The translations under genes were made by a program, and so were the position numbers. 47,397 bases of DNA from Pedobacter sp. ASV12 (GTDB taxonomy: Bacteria; Bacteroidota; Bacteroidia; Sphingobacteriales; Sphingobacteriaceae): the NCBI RefSeq assembly GCF_016429155.1, contig NZ_JAELUC010000030.1:1-47397 (forward strand), written 5' to 3'. Of the stretch, positions 8,236 through 17,476 are shown one piece after another. Below the pieces are notes generated by a model. The model saw only the letters and a program-made list of their open reading frames with translations, did no database searches and was not told where the DNA came from. Position 1 is the first letter of the stretch; each line of letters opens with the position of its first letter.

Positions 8236-11200
8236 TGTCCTCTTATCGGATCTTTAGGCTTAGCTACATTCGGGTATTTATAGGTTTTCATTTCCTCTTG
8301 CAACAGCTTGATGGTTTTTTCCAGTTGTGGGTCTCTGCCCTCCAACAGGTCTTTCGGCGTTTGCTCTACAAAAACATCGGGTGCTACACCTTCGTTTTCG
8401 ATGATCCATTTGCCATTGATGTCGTAGATACCAAAGTTTGGCGAGGTAATGCGGCCACCATCCAATAAGCCCGGATAGCCGCTAATGCCTACCAAAATAC
8501 CCATGGTGGTACGCCCTACCAATTTGCCCAGGCCTTTAAACCTGAACATGTAAGGCATCATATCGCCACCAGAACCAGCATTTTCGTTAATCAGCATGGC
8601 TTTTGGCCCGAAAATTCCATTGCCTGGCGTGGTGAAGCTTTTGCCATCCCTGATGGCCCAATAACTGATGAGGTCGCGGCTTAACAAGTCGATCACGTAG
8701 TCGGCAACCGAGCCGCCACCGTTGTTACGCTCGTCAATCAGCAAGGCTTTTTTATCCATTTGCGAGAAATAGTATCGGTTAAAGTTGGCATAGCCTTCGG
8801 CACCGGTATTTGGCATGTAAACGTAGGCAATTTGGCCATTGCTCATTTGGTCAACACGTTTCCTGTTTCTTTCTGTCCATTCGGTTTTGCGGAGGTCCAT
8901 TTCGGCGGCGGCGGTAATTGGTACCACTACCACCTCTCTGGCGCCCGTTAGGCTTGGCTTGCTGTTAACCTTAATGGCCACTTGTTTGCCTGCCCTGAAA
9001 TCGAAAAGGCTGTAGATCGAAGTTTCGGCGGTTAAAGGAACGCCGTCAATGGCTACAATGTAGTCGCCTTCGTTAATATTCAGTCCTGGTTCGGCCAATG
9101 GGGCTTTAAAAGTAGGGTTCCAATCTAAACGGTTAAAAATCTTGCTGATTTTGTAAAAGCCGTTTTCGATTTGGTAATCGGCACCCAGCATCCCTACCGA
9201 AACCGATGGCGCACTAGGCTCATCGCCTGGATAGATGTAGTTGTGGCCAACCACCATCTCGCCCATCATTTCGTTAAACAGGTAAGCCAAATCAGATCTG
9301 TGGTTTACGTAAGGCAAGAATTTTTCGTATTTCTTTTTCATGGCGGGCCAATCGGCGCCGTGCATGTTTTCGGCATAGAAATATTCTTTTTCCATTTGCC
9401 ACACTTCGTTAAACATCTGTTTCCATTCTGCAACAGGATCAACAAAAACTTTGACGCCGTCGGTTTTGATTTTCCCTGCCTCTGACGAAGCTGGTTTCTG
9501 TGCGGCTGGAACCACGTAGTAATTGCCACGAGAAGTATACATCATCGATTTGCCATCGGCGCTAACGGTTACTCCAAAAACACCTTGTATTAAGCTGGTG
9601 GATTCCATTTTGGCCAAATTCAGGGTGCTTAATTCGCCATTGCGGATAAATAATAACTGACCCTCAACGCCACCATCGATGCTTGATAGGCCATTGGCCG
9701 GAATTGGCAGGGCGATGATGCGGTTGCTCAAGTCGTCTAAATCAATCTCGGTAGCTTTTGCCGTCTCTGCAGGCTTAGCCGGTGTTGCCGCTGGTGTGGT
9801 TGGCTTGTCTTTGGCATTCTTGTCGCCCTTTTGAGGTTCCTCTTTTTTAGGCTCTTCTTTTTTCGGGGCATCATCGGCTTTTATCGTTTCTTCGTCGCTT
9901 TCTGTTTTGTACAACGAAGGCGTTTTCTTAGATAAAATCAAGGCATAGGCATTGTAGTTTGGCGAACGCTCGTAAGCCGACATGTGCAGGCCGCTGTTGG
10001 TTAAGCCCACATTGGTGCTGGCCAAAAAGAACAGGTATTTGCCGTCTTTGCTAAATGTTGGGCCAACCGCATTGCTCATGCCATCGGTTACCTGGGTGTG
10101 CGTTTGTTTTTCGAGGTTATAAATGAAAACAGCACTCACCGTATTGGGCAAAGTAGCTACATAAGAAATCCATTTCGAATCTGGCGACCAGGCCGGTTGC
10201 AACGTATTGTAGGTTCTGTTGGTGGTAGAAGCTAGCTTGTCCTGTTTCACCAAAACCGGCTTGCGGGTATTGATGTCGATGTAGTACAGATTCAAATGGC
10301 TATCGCCGTAAAACAATTTCTTGCTGTCTGGCGACCAGGTAGGCTGAAAATAGAAATGCGAATCGCCCAAGTCGATATATTCTGGAGCGCCTTTGGTCGC
10401 TTGGTTAAGCAACACCAATTGGTACTTTCCGTTTTTGTCTGACAGGTACGAAACGTATTTCCCGTCAGGCGACCAACCCGGATATTTCTCATAACTGCCA
10501 GGCGAGTTAGACAGGTTTCTGGCATCGCCTTTTTCTTTAGGCACCGAAAAAATCTCGCCACGGCTTTCGAACAAAGCCCGCACGCCTTTTGGCGATACCT
10601 CGAAATTGCGGATATCGTTGGCCATGTCAACATAATGGGTACGTTTGTAAGGTGCGTCGGCCTGTATGCTGATGCTCACCGCGCTTACCTTGTTGGTGTT
10701 CGGGTCGAGCAAATTGATGCGGCCGGCCTGTTCAAAGGCCAAAGCACCGTCGCCAGCAACCAACGATTTGATGTCGTAATCCTTGTAGTTGGTTATTTTG
10801 TCGACTTTTTTGGTTTTAGTGTCGTAGCTGTACAGGTTAAGGGTCAGGTCTTTGTCGCTTAAGAAATAAACTTTGTTGCCCAGCCATTGCGGCTTTACGT
10901 TGTTGGCGCCTGCGCCGGGTACGATTTCGATGTCGTTGGTTTTGGTGTCGAAAATCCAAACCTGTGGCATGCCTCCTCCACGGTAGCGTTTAAAGGCCAC
11001 ATTGGCACGGTCGGTTGGATCGGTATTTTTAATGTAGGCCCAATAGCGCTTATCGGCTGATGGCGATCCTTGAACGGCTTCGGGCATTGGCAAGGGCTTT
11101 TCGTCTTTGCCGTTCACGTTGATGCTGTGCATGCGCGAAGTAAGCGCATATTGGTAATCGCGGGTTGAGGTAAAATAAACTTCATTGTTGTTGAGCCAGC

Positions 11201-11543
11201 CCCTTACCAAATCGGCGTTTGGATGATAGGTTATTCTTTTGGGCTCGCCGCCATTAATGGAAATGGTGTAGATGTCGATGTTGCCATCGTAGTTGCCGGT
11301 AAAGGCAATCTGCTTGCCATCGGGCGAGAATACCGGACTTTGTTCAACCGCCGGATTAATGGTAAGCCTGCGCGGGTTGCTGCCATCCCTATTGGCTATC
11401 CAAATGTCGCCACCATAAACAAAGGCCAAATTATTGGCACTTACGGCAGGGCTTCGGAGCAACAAGGTTTCTGATTGTTGGGCAAATGACGAAACGGATA
11501 GCAAAGCTCCGCCAATAAATGCACCAAGAGTTTTGATGTTCAT
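8232..11543 (-). CDS. Tricorn protease homologue, S41 family with WD40-like propellers
   Basis: A 1103-residue exported peptidase. The ATG at 11543 gives a signal peptide ending VSSFAQ. Several PD40/TolB-like propeller repeats follow (FSPDGKQIAFTG, WSPDGKYVSYLSD, WSPDSKKLFYGD), then a Lys/Glu/Pro-rich linker near residues 550-600, a tricorn C1 helical domain, a PDZ domain (INEGDYIVAIDGVPLTAE) and an S41 core. The nucleophile Ser is in NAGSGGDMMP near residue 988; the tricorn His corresponds to VVGHNYI and the distal Glu to IIENEGVAPD. Tricorn enzymes degrade peptides in large assemblies; the Bacteroidota versions are periplasmic. It is the last of three minus-strand peptidase genes but is separated from the M28 gene by a terminator. 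Confidence 0.93.
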   Translation of the reverse strand: MNIKTLGAFIGGALLSVSSFAQQSETLLLRSPAVSANNLAFVYGGDIWIANRDGSNPRRLTINPAVEQSPVFSPDGKQIAFTGNYDGNIDIYTISINGGEPKRITYHPNADLVRGWLNNNEVYFTSTRDYQYALTSRMHSINVNGKDEKPLPMPEAVQGSPSADKRYWAYIKNTDPTDRANVAFKRYRGGGMPQVWIFDTKTNDIEIVPGAGANNVKPQWLGNKVYFLSDKDLTLNLYSYDTKTKKVDKITNYKDYDIKSLVAGDGALAFEQAGRINLLDPNTNKVSAVSISIQADAPYKRTHYVDMANDIRNFEVSPKGVRALFESRGEIFSVPKEKGDARNLSNSPGSYEKYPGWSPDGKYVSYLSDKNGKYQLVLLNQATKGAPEYIDLGDSHFYFQPTWSPDSKKLFYGDSHLNLYYIDINTRKPVLVKQDKLASTTNRTYNTLQPAWSPDSKWISYVATLPNTVSAVFIYNLEKQTHTQVTDGMSNAVGPTFSKDGKYLFFLASTNVGLTNSGLHMSAYERSPNYNAYALILSKKTPSLYKTESDEETIKADDAPKKEEPKKEEPQKGDKNAKDKPTTPAATPAKPAETAKATEIDLDDLSNRIIALPIPANGLSSIDGGVEGQLLFIRNGELSTLNLAKMESTSLIQGVFGVTVSADGKSMMYTSRGNYYVVPAAQKPASSEAGKIKTDGVKVFVDPVAEWKQMFNEVWQMEKEYFYAENMHGADWPAMKKKYEKFLPYVNHRSDLAYLFNEMMGEMVVGHNYIYPGDEPSAPSVSVGMLGADYQIENGFYKISKIFNRLDWNPTFKAPLAEPGLNINEGDYIVAIDGVPLTAETSIYSLFDFRAGKQVAIKVNSKPSLTGAREVVVVPITAAAEMDLRKTEWTERNRKRVDQMSNGQIAYVYMPNTGAEGYANFNRYYFSQMDKKALLIDERNNGGGSVADYVIDLLSRDLISYWAIRDGKSFTTPGNGIFGPKAMLINENAGSGGDMMPYMFRFKGLGKLVGRTTMGILVGISGYPGLLDGGRITSPNFGIYDINGKWIIENEGVAPDVFVEQTPKDLLEGRDPQLEKTIKLLQEEMKTYKYPNVAKPKDPIRGH

Positions 11544-11732
11544 GTTTAAATAGATTGTTTTAGTTGAGGTCTTACAAACATAATGCACACTTTCGAAAAA
11601 TGTTGTGCGTAGCTTATCTTTTTATTAGAATGATGCTAAGCCGGCCTTTTTCGCAGCGAGATTGCTTGTGTTTTTTGTTGGACTAATTTAATGCAACTTT
11701 GTTACAATAAAAACGTCAACTTTGTTTAAAAG

Positions 11733-11764
11733 AAAAAGGCGTCCATCTTTTTGATAAACGCCTT
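11733..11764 (-). terminator. Rho-independent terminator after M28 peptidase gene
   Basis: On the minus strand AAGGCGT pairs with ACGCCTT across a 15-base loop and is followed by a T-rich tail (TTTCTTTT). It lies 21 bp after the M28 stop codon and separates that gene from the tricorn-like gene. Confidence 0.75.
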
Positions 11765-11784
11765 CTTTAGGGAAATGGAATGCC

Positions 11785-13101
11785 TTATTGATTTAATTTT
11801 GGAATACGGGTTGGTGTATCGATGCCCTTTACAATGCTTACCGCACTTTTGGCAATAGCCTTAATGGTCGACAAGATGTTTTCAACGTCGAGGGTAGAAT
11901 ACTCGTCGCTTACCTGGTGGTAATGCTTGTCGATATCAATTTGGTCGGTACTGATGGTATGTGCTGGTACGCCCAAGGCCGCCAAAGTAGCGTTATCGCT
12001 TCGGTAAAAAAGATTTTGTGAGGTGTAAGGATCAGGGTGGAAAGTAAATTCGGTTCCTTCCAGGTTCTTTTGCAAAATCTTGCCGAAGTCTGATTTGTCG
12101 TAACCAGTAATAAAGGCCGTGTTTTTGCCAAATTTGCTGTCTTTGCCGATCATTTCGATATTGAACATGGCTACTACCTCATCAGGGTTAAGCTGTTGCG
12201 AGAAATAACGTGCGCCATAACCACCGATTTCTTCGGCAGTAAAAGCCACAAAAATCAAGGTACGCTCGTTGTTTTTCAATTTTTTGTAGTATTTGGCTAA
12301 GGCAATCATGGCCGAAGTACCCGAAGCATCATCGTCGGCACCGTTCATAATGCTGTCGCCATCTTTAGCTTTTACAATGCCCATGTGGTCGTAGTGGCCC
12401 GAGAAAATAACCAGTTCCTTGGCTTTCGATTTGCCGGGAATAACACCTGCAACATTAAACAATGGCATTTTGGTTACTTCGTTTTTCAAGTCCACCTTAA
12501 ATTCTTTGGCAACGGTATCTTTATCGAGCACCAAAACCATGGCTGGAGCCTTAGGGTTTTTCAGGTCTTTTTCATCAACTGTTGGCGTGCGGTTGGCCAT
12601 CGCGGTTTTGAGGCTTTTAAAGGAACTTACAAACTTCACATCAACCAATACCAATTGTCTTTTGCCTGCTCTCATCAGGTTGCGGTACTGCGACATGAAA
12701 TCCTTTTCCGGATCTAATTTGATCCAGCCATCGCTGTTGCTTTGGTCGAAAGAAGTTTGCTCGGCACTGTTGCCCAACACCAAGATGTTGTCTTTGTTTA
12801 TGGCCTGGCCATCAATGCTAACGGCCGCCGAAAGTGGTTTTAACTGATATTTGTAAAAAGTTTGGCGATAGCTATTGCCTTCCAAAGGTTTTAATCCAAT
12901 TTGTTTGAACTCGCTTTCGATGAACGACGCGGCCTTATCAATGCCTGGGGTAAAAGTGCGGCGGCCCTGCATCTCGTCGCTGCTTAGGGTTTTGATCAGG
13001 TGGTCTACATAATCTTTGGTAATGATTTTATTAATGTCTTGTGCCGAGGCTACTGCCGCTGCAAACAGCAAGAATAGGGTGTAAATTGTTCTTCTCATCA
13101 T
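11785..13101 (-). CDS. Exported M28 family aminopeptidase
   Basis: A 438-residue zinc peptidase with a Sec signal peptide (MRRTIYTLFLLFAAAVASAQ). The M28 metal ligands are all visible: His in FSGHYDHMG near residue 235, Asp in NGADDDASGTSA, the catalytic Glu pair in FTAEEIGGYG, Asp/Glu in FNIEMIGKD and the last His in KHYHQVSDEY. A protease-associated insert probably occupies about residues 110-215. It would release N-terminal residues from peptides in the periplasm or outside. It lies 36 bp downstream of the M61 gene, so they are likely one operon. Confidence 0.92.
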   Translation of the reverse strand: MMRRTIYTLFLLFAAAVASAQDINKIITKDYVDHLIKTLSSDEMQGRRTFTPGIDKAASFIESEFKQIGLKPLEGNSYRQTFYKYQLKPLSAAVSIDGQAINKDNILVLGNSAEQTSFDQSNSDGWIKLDPEKDFMSQYRNLMRAGKRQLVLVDVKFVSSFKSLKTAMANRTPTVDEKDLKNPKAPAMVLVLDKDTVAKEFKVDLKNEVTKMPLFNVAGVIPGKSKAKELVIFSGHYDHMGIVKAKDGDSIMNGADDDASGTSAMIALAKYYKKLKNNERTLIFVAFTAEEIGGYGARYFSQQLNPDEVVAMFNIEMIGKDSKFGKNTAFITGYDKSDFGKILQKNLEGTEFTFHPDPYTSQNLFYRSDNATLAALGVPAHTISTDQIDIDKHYHQVSDEYSTLDVENILSTIKAIAKSAVSIVKGIDTPTRIPKLNQ

Positions 13102-13137
13102 GATTTGGGTTATTGATTTGGCTATTGCCTTGTTATA

Positions 13138-14967
13138 TTATTTTACCTGCGAATTTAGCCAACTGTCTCTAAATGCCTGCATGGCCGGCGTTAAATTGCC
13201 CCCGGTTTTTTCCATGCTTACAATTTCCAGTGCCGGATTTTCGCCGAAGGTGAGCTTGGTGGTTTTGTCTTGGCCGCGATAGTTGTAAGTTACCGTCACC
13301 ACATCGCCGGGTTTATGGTCGTCGGTAATTTTGCTGAGGGTCGCTTGGTCTTTGATTTCTACGCCATCGATGGTCAAGAGTACATCGCCAATATCGAGCC
13401 CGGCATCGTAGGCTGGAGTACCCACCGAAGTTTGCGACAAGGTAGCTTTGCCATTTTCGAAAGCTAGCCTGCTTAAGCCGGTATAGGCCTTGCCCGCATT
13501 CGATTTGCGCAACACAAAGCCTGCATTGAGTAGCAATTTGGCATAGTCCTCCTTATTGGTACTGTATACATAGTTTTTAAAGAAGTTGCTGGCAAAAGTT
13601 GGGTTTTTGGTGAGCTGCGCCAAGGTTTTTTCCAAATCGGCCATGCTATAGGCAATTTCTGTTTTGCCATAGGCTTTCCACAGGGCGCGCATGTAATCGT
13701 CGAGGGTAAGTTTAAAATCTGCTCTTAGGCGTAGGTCTAGGGCTAAGGCTACCGCCGCGCCATAAGTGTAATAAGAGGTAAAGATATTGACTTTGTTGGT
13801 TTGGTCTATGGCCACTCCCGCATCGGCAAATACGGCATAACGGCTGGCTTGTATCGGCGTAAAGTTTTTGGCACCCGGAGTGTTCAATACCTGGTTAACG
13901 AGGCCATTAAAGGTTTGTGCGGCGTTATCTATAGACCTGAAACCAGCACGTGTTAACAACAGATTGCCATAATATTGGGTAAAACCTTCGGCCACCCAAA
14001 GTCCGTCGGTAACATTCGAATGCTCGAAGTTGAACGGCTCCAAGCCTTGGGGCCTCAGGCGTTCTACGTTCCAGCTATGGAAATATTCGTGGGAGAAAGT
14101 ACCTAAAAGTCCTGATTCGTAGCCGGCAATTTTAGGCGTTCGCTGTACAATAGAGGTTGAATTTCTGTGTTCCATGCCATCGCCTGCATTGTCAGGATAA
14201 ACGTCTTGCAAAAAGTAATAATTGCCATAATCGTAATTGGGAAATTCGCCCCAAACGGCCAGGTGTTCGGCAACCATTTTTTTGAGCATTTCGGCATAGT
14301 TGTCTATGGTTTGCTGATCGTCGTTTGAGTGAGAAACCAAATGGATGGTCTGTACTTTTCCATCGGGATTTTTAACCTGCCAACTGGCCATTTTGTAGTC
14401 GGCTATTTCTGTTGGACTGTCCATAAAATATTGGAAGTTAGGCGCATAATAGGTATCGTTGCCCATCGGTTTTAATTGGGTAGCCACTTTCCAGTTTGGC
14501 TTGTCGGCATAGTTGAATTTTACGATGCGCGGTCTTTTGTCGAGGCCGATTGGAAAGGCAAAGGTTGCCGGAATGTTCATGTGGGCATGGGTCTCATCAA
14601 AACCGGCATAGGTGCCGTCAATCCAGTTGCCAAACAAGGTGTAGGTTACTTTTACGGTTGGTCCGTGGGTGGGGATTTCGTACACATCGCCTTCTGGCTG
14701 ATTTAATTGGAGCACTTTTCCATTGGCATCGAAGGCTTTAACGTTATATACGTTTTTGCCAAACTCGTGCGTGGCATACCTGCCTGGCGACGAACGGCTC
14801 ATGCGTACCTTTAACGGCCCTGCAGGCACACTAGGGATGGTCATGCTGATTTGTGCCTCGTGATGGATGGCGTTGGGGAAGCTTACTTCGTAGCGGATTT
14901 CCTGTTGCGCGTTTACGGCGGTACAGAGTGCCATTGAACCGATGGCGAGTAAAATTTTCTTCATCAT
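13138..14967 (-). CDS. Exported M61 family glycyl aminopeptidase-like peptidase with PDZ domain
   Basis: A 609-residue peptidase with a signal peptide ending AVNAQ. An N-terminal beta-rich M61 domain is followed by the gluzincin helix SHEYFHSWNVERLRP near residue 290 and the downstream zinc Glu in LWVAEGFTQYYG. A C-terminal PDZ-like domain (AYDAGLDIGDVLLTIDGVEI) probably positions peptide ends. All three zinc ligands and the catalytic Glu are present. Together with the M28 gene just downstream it forms a small peptide-degrading operon facing left. The divergent Panacea gene starts 193 bp away. Confidence 0.92.
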   Translation of the reverse strand: MMKKILLAIGSMALCTAVNAQQEIRYEVSFPNAIHHEAQISMTIPSVPAGPLKVRMSRSSPGRYATHEFGKNVYNVKAFDANGKVLQLNQPEGDVYEIPTHGPTVKVTYTLFGNWIDGTYAGFDETHAHMNIPATFAFPIGLDKRPRIVKFNYADKPNWKVATQLKPMGNDTYYAPNFQYFMDSPTEIADYKMASWQVKNPDGKVQTIHLVSHSNDDQQTIDNYAEMLKKMVAEHLAVWGEFPNYDYGNYYFLQDVYPDNAGDGMEHRNSTSIVQRTPKIAGYESGLLGTFSHEYFHSWNVERLRPQGLEPFNFEHSNVTDGLWVAEGFTQYYGNLLLTRAGFRSIDNAAQTFNGLVNQVLNTPGAKNFTPIQASRYAVFADAGVAIDQTNKVNIFTSYYTYGAAVALALDLRLRADFKLTLDDYMRALWKAYGKTEIAYSMADLEKTLAQLTKNPTFASNFFKNYVYSTNKEDYAKLLLNAGFVLRKSNAGKAYTGLSRLAFENGKATLSQTSVGTPAYDAGLDIGDVLLTIDGVEIKDQATLSKITDDHKPGDVVTVTYNYRGQDKTTKLTFGENPALEIVSMEKTGGNLTPAMQAFRDSWLNSQVK

Positions 14968-15042
14968 TAAAATAATTGCCTCAAGTTAAGGCTATTCGGC
15001 AAGACGAACAAATTGTGAGAAGATTATTACTCAACGAAAGAC

Positions 15043-15072
15043 TTGTTTTTGCTAAAAAATTTAGTATATTTG
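15043..15072 (+). promoter_or_regulatory. Promoter of the Panacea/PemK-like cassette
   Basis: CTTG (TTG at 15043-15045) is followed 19 bases later by TATATTTG (15065-15072), matching the Bacteroidota primary sigma pattern TTTG-N19-TAnnTTTG. It predicts transcription from about 15078 and a leader of about 80 bases containing an inverted repeat. Confidence 0.65.
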
Positions 15073-15113
15073 TAGGGTGGAAAGGAATTGATGGTTTTCT
15101 GCTCTGCAATAAA

Positions 15114-15217
15114 AATGCTATATTGTATAGCATTCATTACTTTTGTGCTAAGTTTCAAATATGGAGTTCAATAGCATTTATACCAAAGATCAAATAGACA
15201 AGCTAGGAAATGCTATT
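15114..15217. promoter_or_regulatory. Four copies of AATGCTAT around the cassette start
   Basis: A perfect 9-bp inverted repeat AATGCTATA-TTG-TATAGCATT occupies 15114-15134 in the leader. The same 8-base core appears again as ATAGCATT at 15171-15178 and AATGCTAT at 15209-15216, forming a second inverted pair inside the first codons. Such arrays are typical of toxin-antitoxin autoregulation; the two coding copies could be coincidence. Confidence 0.5.
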
Positions 15218-15754
15218 ATTTTTTTGTGCGAGCAAATGGGTTCGCTTTCTAAAACAAAGCTTTTAAAACTTATTTACCTGATTGAAGAATCGTCGATTAA
15301 AAAATACGGCGTGCCTTTTTTTAATTTGAGGTTCGATGTTTGGAAATTAGGGCCTGTTTCTCGCGATTTGTATGCAGAAATTACTTCAGAGCTATTTCTT
15401 TTAGAAAACTACATAACCAAAGAGGCAAAAAAGGATAATGTATTTGTGAATGCGAAAAAACCATTTTCAGATGACGAGTTTAGCGACCTTGAAATTGAGT
15501 TGCTTCGGCAAATAGCCACTTCTTTTAGGCAATATACAGCCGATGAGCTCATTGAGCTGACCCACAGAAAACATTCGCCTTGGTATACAACAGCCCAAAA
15601 AAACGGACTATTAGAAGCTTTCGAAAACGGGCTGGCCAATACTTCGGCTATTGAAATAGATATGTCTACGTTACTTGCTGACGATGAAGCCAAACTGTCT
15701 GTTTATAACGGACATAAAGAATTTTTGGAACAGTCTCGGAAGCTGAAAGCCTAA
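15161..15754 (+). CDS. Panacea-domain (DUF4065) putative antitoxin
   Basis: A 197-residue cytosolic protein. The Panacea/SocA-like signature is clear: LSKTKLLKLIYLIEESSIKK, then FNLRFDVWKLGPVSRDLYAE with the hallmark W-x-x-GPV-x-x-x-Y, and the later THRKHSPWYTT. Panacea proteins are described as antitoxins that pair with many unrelated toxins. Here the gene overlaps by one base (TAATG) with a PemK/MazF-like gene, supporting that role. The DNA is much more AT-rich than the neighbours (17 of 60 bases are G or C at 15241-15300, against 31 of 60 at 13261-13320), suggesting recent acquisition. Antitoxin function is inferred. Confidence 0.82.
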   Translation: MEFNSIYTKDQIDKLGNAIIFLCEQMGSLSKTKLLKLIYLIEESSIKKYGVPFFNLRFDVWKLGPVSRDLYAEITSELFLLENYITKEAKKDNVFVNAKKPFSDDEFSDLEIELLRQIATSFRQYTADELIELTHRKHSPWYTTAQKNGLLEAFENGLANTSAIEIDMSTLLADDEAKLSVYNGHKEFLEQSRKLKA

Positions 15755-16209
15755 TGTATGTTCCTGGAAATATAATCTACTTTGATCCTTTTTATTTTAA
15801 GGACGGATCAGCCTCAAAGCCGAAATATTTCCTAGTTATTAAGCTTGTTGGCGAAAGCGTGCTTTTGGCTAGCCTGCCGTCCAGTGTAGATCATTTGCCC
15901 AGAAATGTTGAGATAGATCACGGCTGTATCGAAATACCCGAAGGCAATATTAATTGCTATGTTTTCAAGGCCGGTAGAAATATTACTAGTAATGATTGGT
16001 GTTTTCCCAAAAACACGTTTTTATATGGGCAATGGCTTGACGACTATGAAATCGCATTATTGAACGATATTTATCCTGTTGAAAATATTGATTACCAAAT
16101 TATAGGAAAGCTTACAGATGCAGAACTTGCCAATGTAATCGGCTGTTTTTTAAATTCGGCTTCGGTTAAGCGCAAGTTCAAACGTATTTTGGCTCAAAAC
16201 CTAAGTTAA
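15754..16209 (+). CDS. PemK/MazF-like putative toxin
   Basis: A 151-residue protein with no confident named family. The N-terminal pattern, PGNIIYFDPFYFKDGSASKP then KYFLVIKLVG and VLLASLPSSVD, follows the MazF/PemK layout of a G-D/N-I strand, a loop, a K/R-P-x-hydrophobic strand, then a strand ending near a catalytic Ser/Thr. The usual Arg in the RP loop is Lys here, and the C-terminal part from residue 90 is longer than in MazF, with two helices ending KRKFKRILAQNLS. It probably acts as the toxin partner of the Panacea protein, perhaps an endoribonuclease. Its stop shares TTAA with the convergent DUF4407 gene. Confidence 0.6.
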   Translation: MYVPGNIIYFDPFYFKDGSASKPKYFLVIKLVGESVLLASLPSSVDHLPRNVEIDHGCIEIPEGNINCYVFKAGRNITSNDWCFPKNTFLYGQWLDDYEIALLNDIYPVENIDYQIIGKLTDAELANVIGCFLNSASVKRKFKRILAQNLS

Positions 16210-17321
16210 TCTTCCCCGTTCAATTCGCGGTGGGCTTGGTTCCTGATCTGGGCCTTGCGCTTTTCTATTTCGGTGCCAACCCGGGTTTCATGAATGCCAT
16301 CGGCTACTTCCACTTCAAACTCACGCTCTTTGTTGGAGCGGTGAACCTGACTAAATTCTATATTTTCGATGGCCTGGTCATAAGGTCCGCGGCTGCTCAT
16401 GAGTTTTACAAAAACAGGCAAACATTCAAAGAAAATAAACAAAAGGCCGATAAAGGTTACAGCCATTGCGGTGTTGAGGTCTCTGGTGCCATCCACATTA
16501 AAGCCGAGCTGGCCCAAAGCCCAGTTGCGGTCGGCAAAACCGGCAATGTTGCTCAGGCTGTCTAGTTGCTTGGTGGTGTAGAGCTTCTCGGTCATCAGGC
16601 CATCAAACTGCTTGCGTCCATCAACAAATTTTTCCATTTGGCGGATATCCGAGTTTAACGTGTCGAGGTTTTGTTCGCGCTGCTTCAGTTCAGCCTCCTT
16701 GCGTTTGGCATAAGGTCCGTAGCCCATAATGCCCGAGGTTTCGGTGGTTTTATTGCCGAATATTTCGAAATTGAGTTTTTGCCTGTCTGATTTGATGGCG
16801 GCGGCCAACGAATCGCGTTGTGCCTTGGTTTCGTTCAGCTTGCCGATCTCGATGGTGTATTTTTTTTCGAAGGCCTTGTTTAAGGTGTCGATTTTGGAAC
16901 GTTGCCCGTTCAGGTAGCTTACATGCAAACGCTCTTTGATTTCTTTGTCGAAGATCTTCAATTCCAATGGCCTCGAAATCACAATGCCAATCATAATGGC
17001 CAATAAAATGCGGGGCGTAGCTTGCCAGATCTGTTTGCGGCTGCTGGCGTTTTTGTTGATGCTCGATACGATGTAGCGGTCCATGTTAAAAATGGCCAGG
17101 CCCCAAATGATGCCAAACAATAGGGCAAAAAACCAGGCAAAATCAGCTCCCTTAAATACAAAATACATGGCATAGCCACCCGAAAGCGCGGCAAATAGGC
17201 CGGTAAAGAAAATGGTAGCACCAATACCGATGTACTTGTTGTGTTCTGTTGGGTAATTTTCTAAAGATTCGATGTGCGCTCCGGAGCAGAACCAGAAGAA
17301 ACGAGAGATGCCATTGTTCAT
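16206..17321 (-). CDS. DUF4407 membrane protein
   Basis: A 371-residue integral membrane protein. The ATG at 17321 gives MNNGISRFFWFCSGAHIESL, the conserved DUF4407 start; the longer upstream frame lacks family similarity. Two membrane spans near residues 30-85 are followed by a third (ILLAIMIGIVISRPLELKIF), a long charged coiled coil of about 130 residues, and a fourth span (LNTAMAVTFIGLLFIFFECLPVFVKLM). Family function is unknown; the layout suggests a periplasmic or cytoplasmic stalk between membrane pairs. It is convergent with the toxin-like gene and may be unrelated to it. Confidence 0.85.
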   Translation of the reverse strand: MNNGISRFFWFCSGAHIESLENYPTEHNKYIGIGATIFFTGLFAALSGGYAMYFVFKGADFAWFFALLFGIIWGLAIFNMDRYIVSSINKNASSRKQIWQATPRILLAIMIGIVISRPLELKIFDKEIKERLHVSYLNGQRSKIDTLNKAFEKKYTIEIGKLNETKAQRDSLAAAIKSDRQKLNFEIFGNKTTETSGIMGYGPYAKRKEAELKQREQNLDTLNSDIRQMEKFVDGRKQFDGLMTEKLYTTKQLDSLSNIAGFADRNWALGQLGFNVDGTRDLNTAMAVTFIGLLFIFFECLPVFVKLMSSRGPYDQAIENIEFSQVHRSNKEREFEVEVADGIHETRVGTEIEKRKAQIRNQAHRELNGED

Positions 17322-17452
17322 ATTGATGCAGCCAATTAAGCCAATTAATCGAGATTTACTATTAAACGCATTTATAGGCAAGTTGTTACAGCTGATGCGA
17401 TAAATTCAATATTCGGATGACGGAGCCGGAAACCAGTCAACCGTGTTTTTTG

Positions 17453-17460
17453 TATATTTG
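17453..17460 (+). promoter_or_regulatory. TATATTTG -7 element of rhodanese gene
   Basis: An exact match to TAnnTTTG lies 17 bases before the rhodanese ATG. No TTTG -33 element is found at the usual spacing, so it is a weaker call. Confidence 0.45.
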
Positions 17461-17476
17461 TAAAAAATATAAAATC

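Noticed and set aside
15161..17321. DUF4407 gene as a third member of the toxin-antitoxin cassette
   Set aside because: It is convergent, has typical GC content for the window and is a common stand-alone Bacteroidota gene; there is no sign that it belongs to the cassette.
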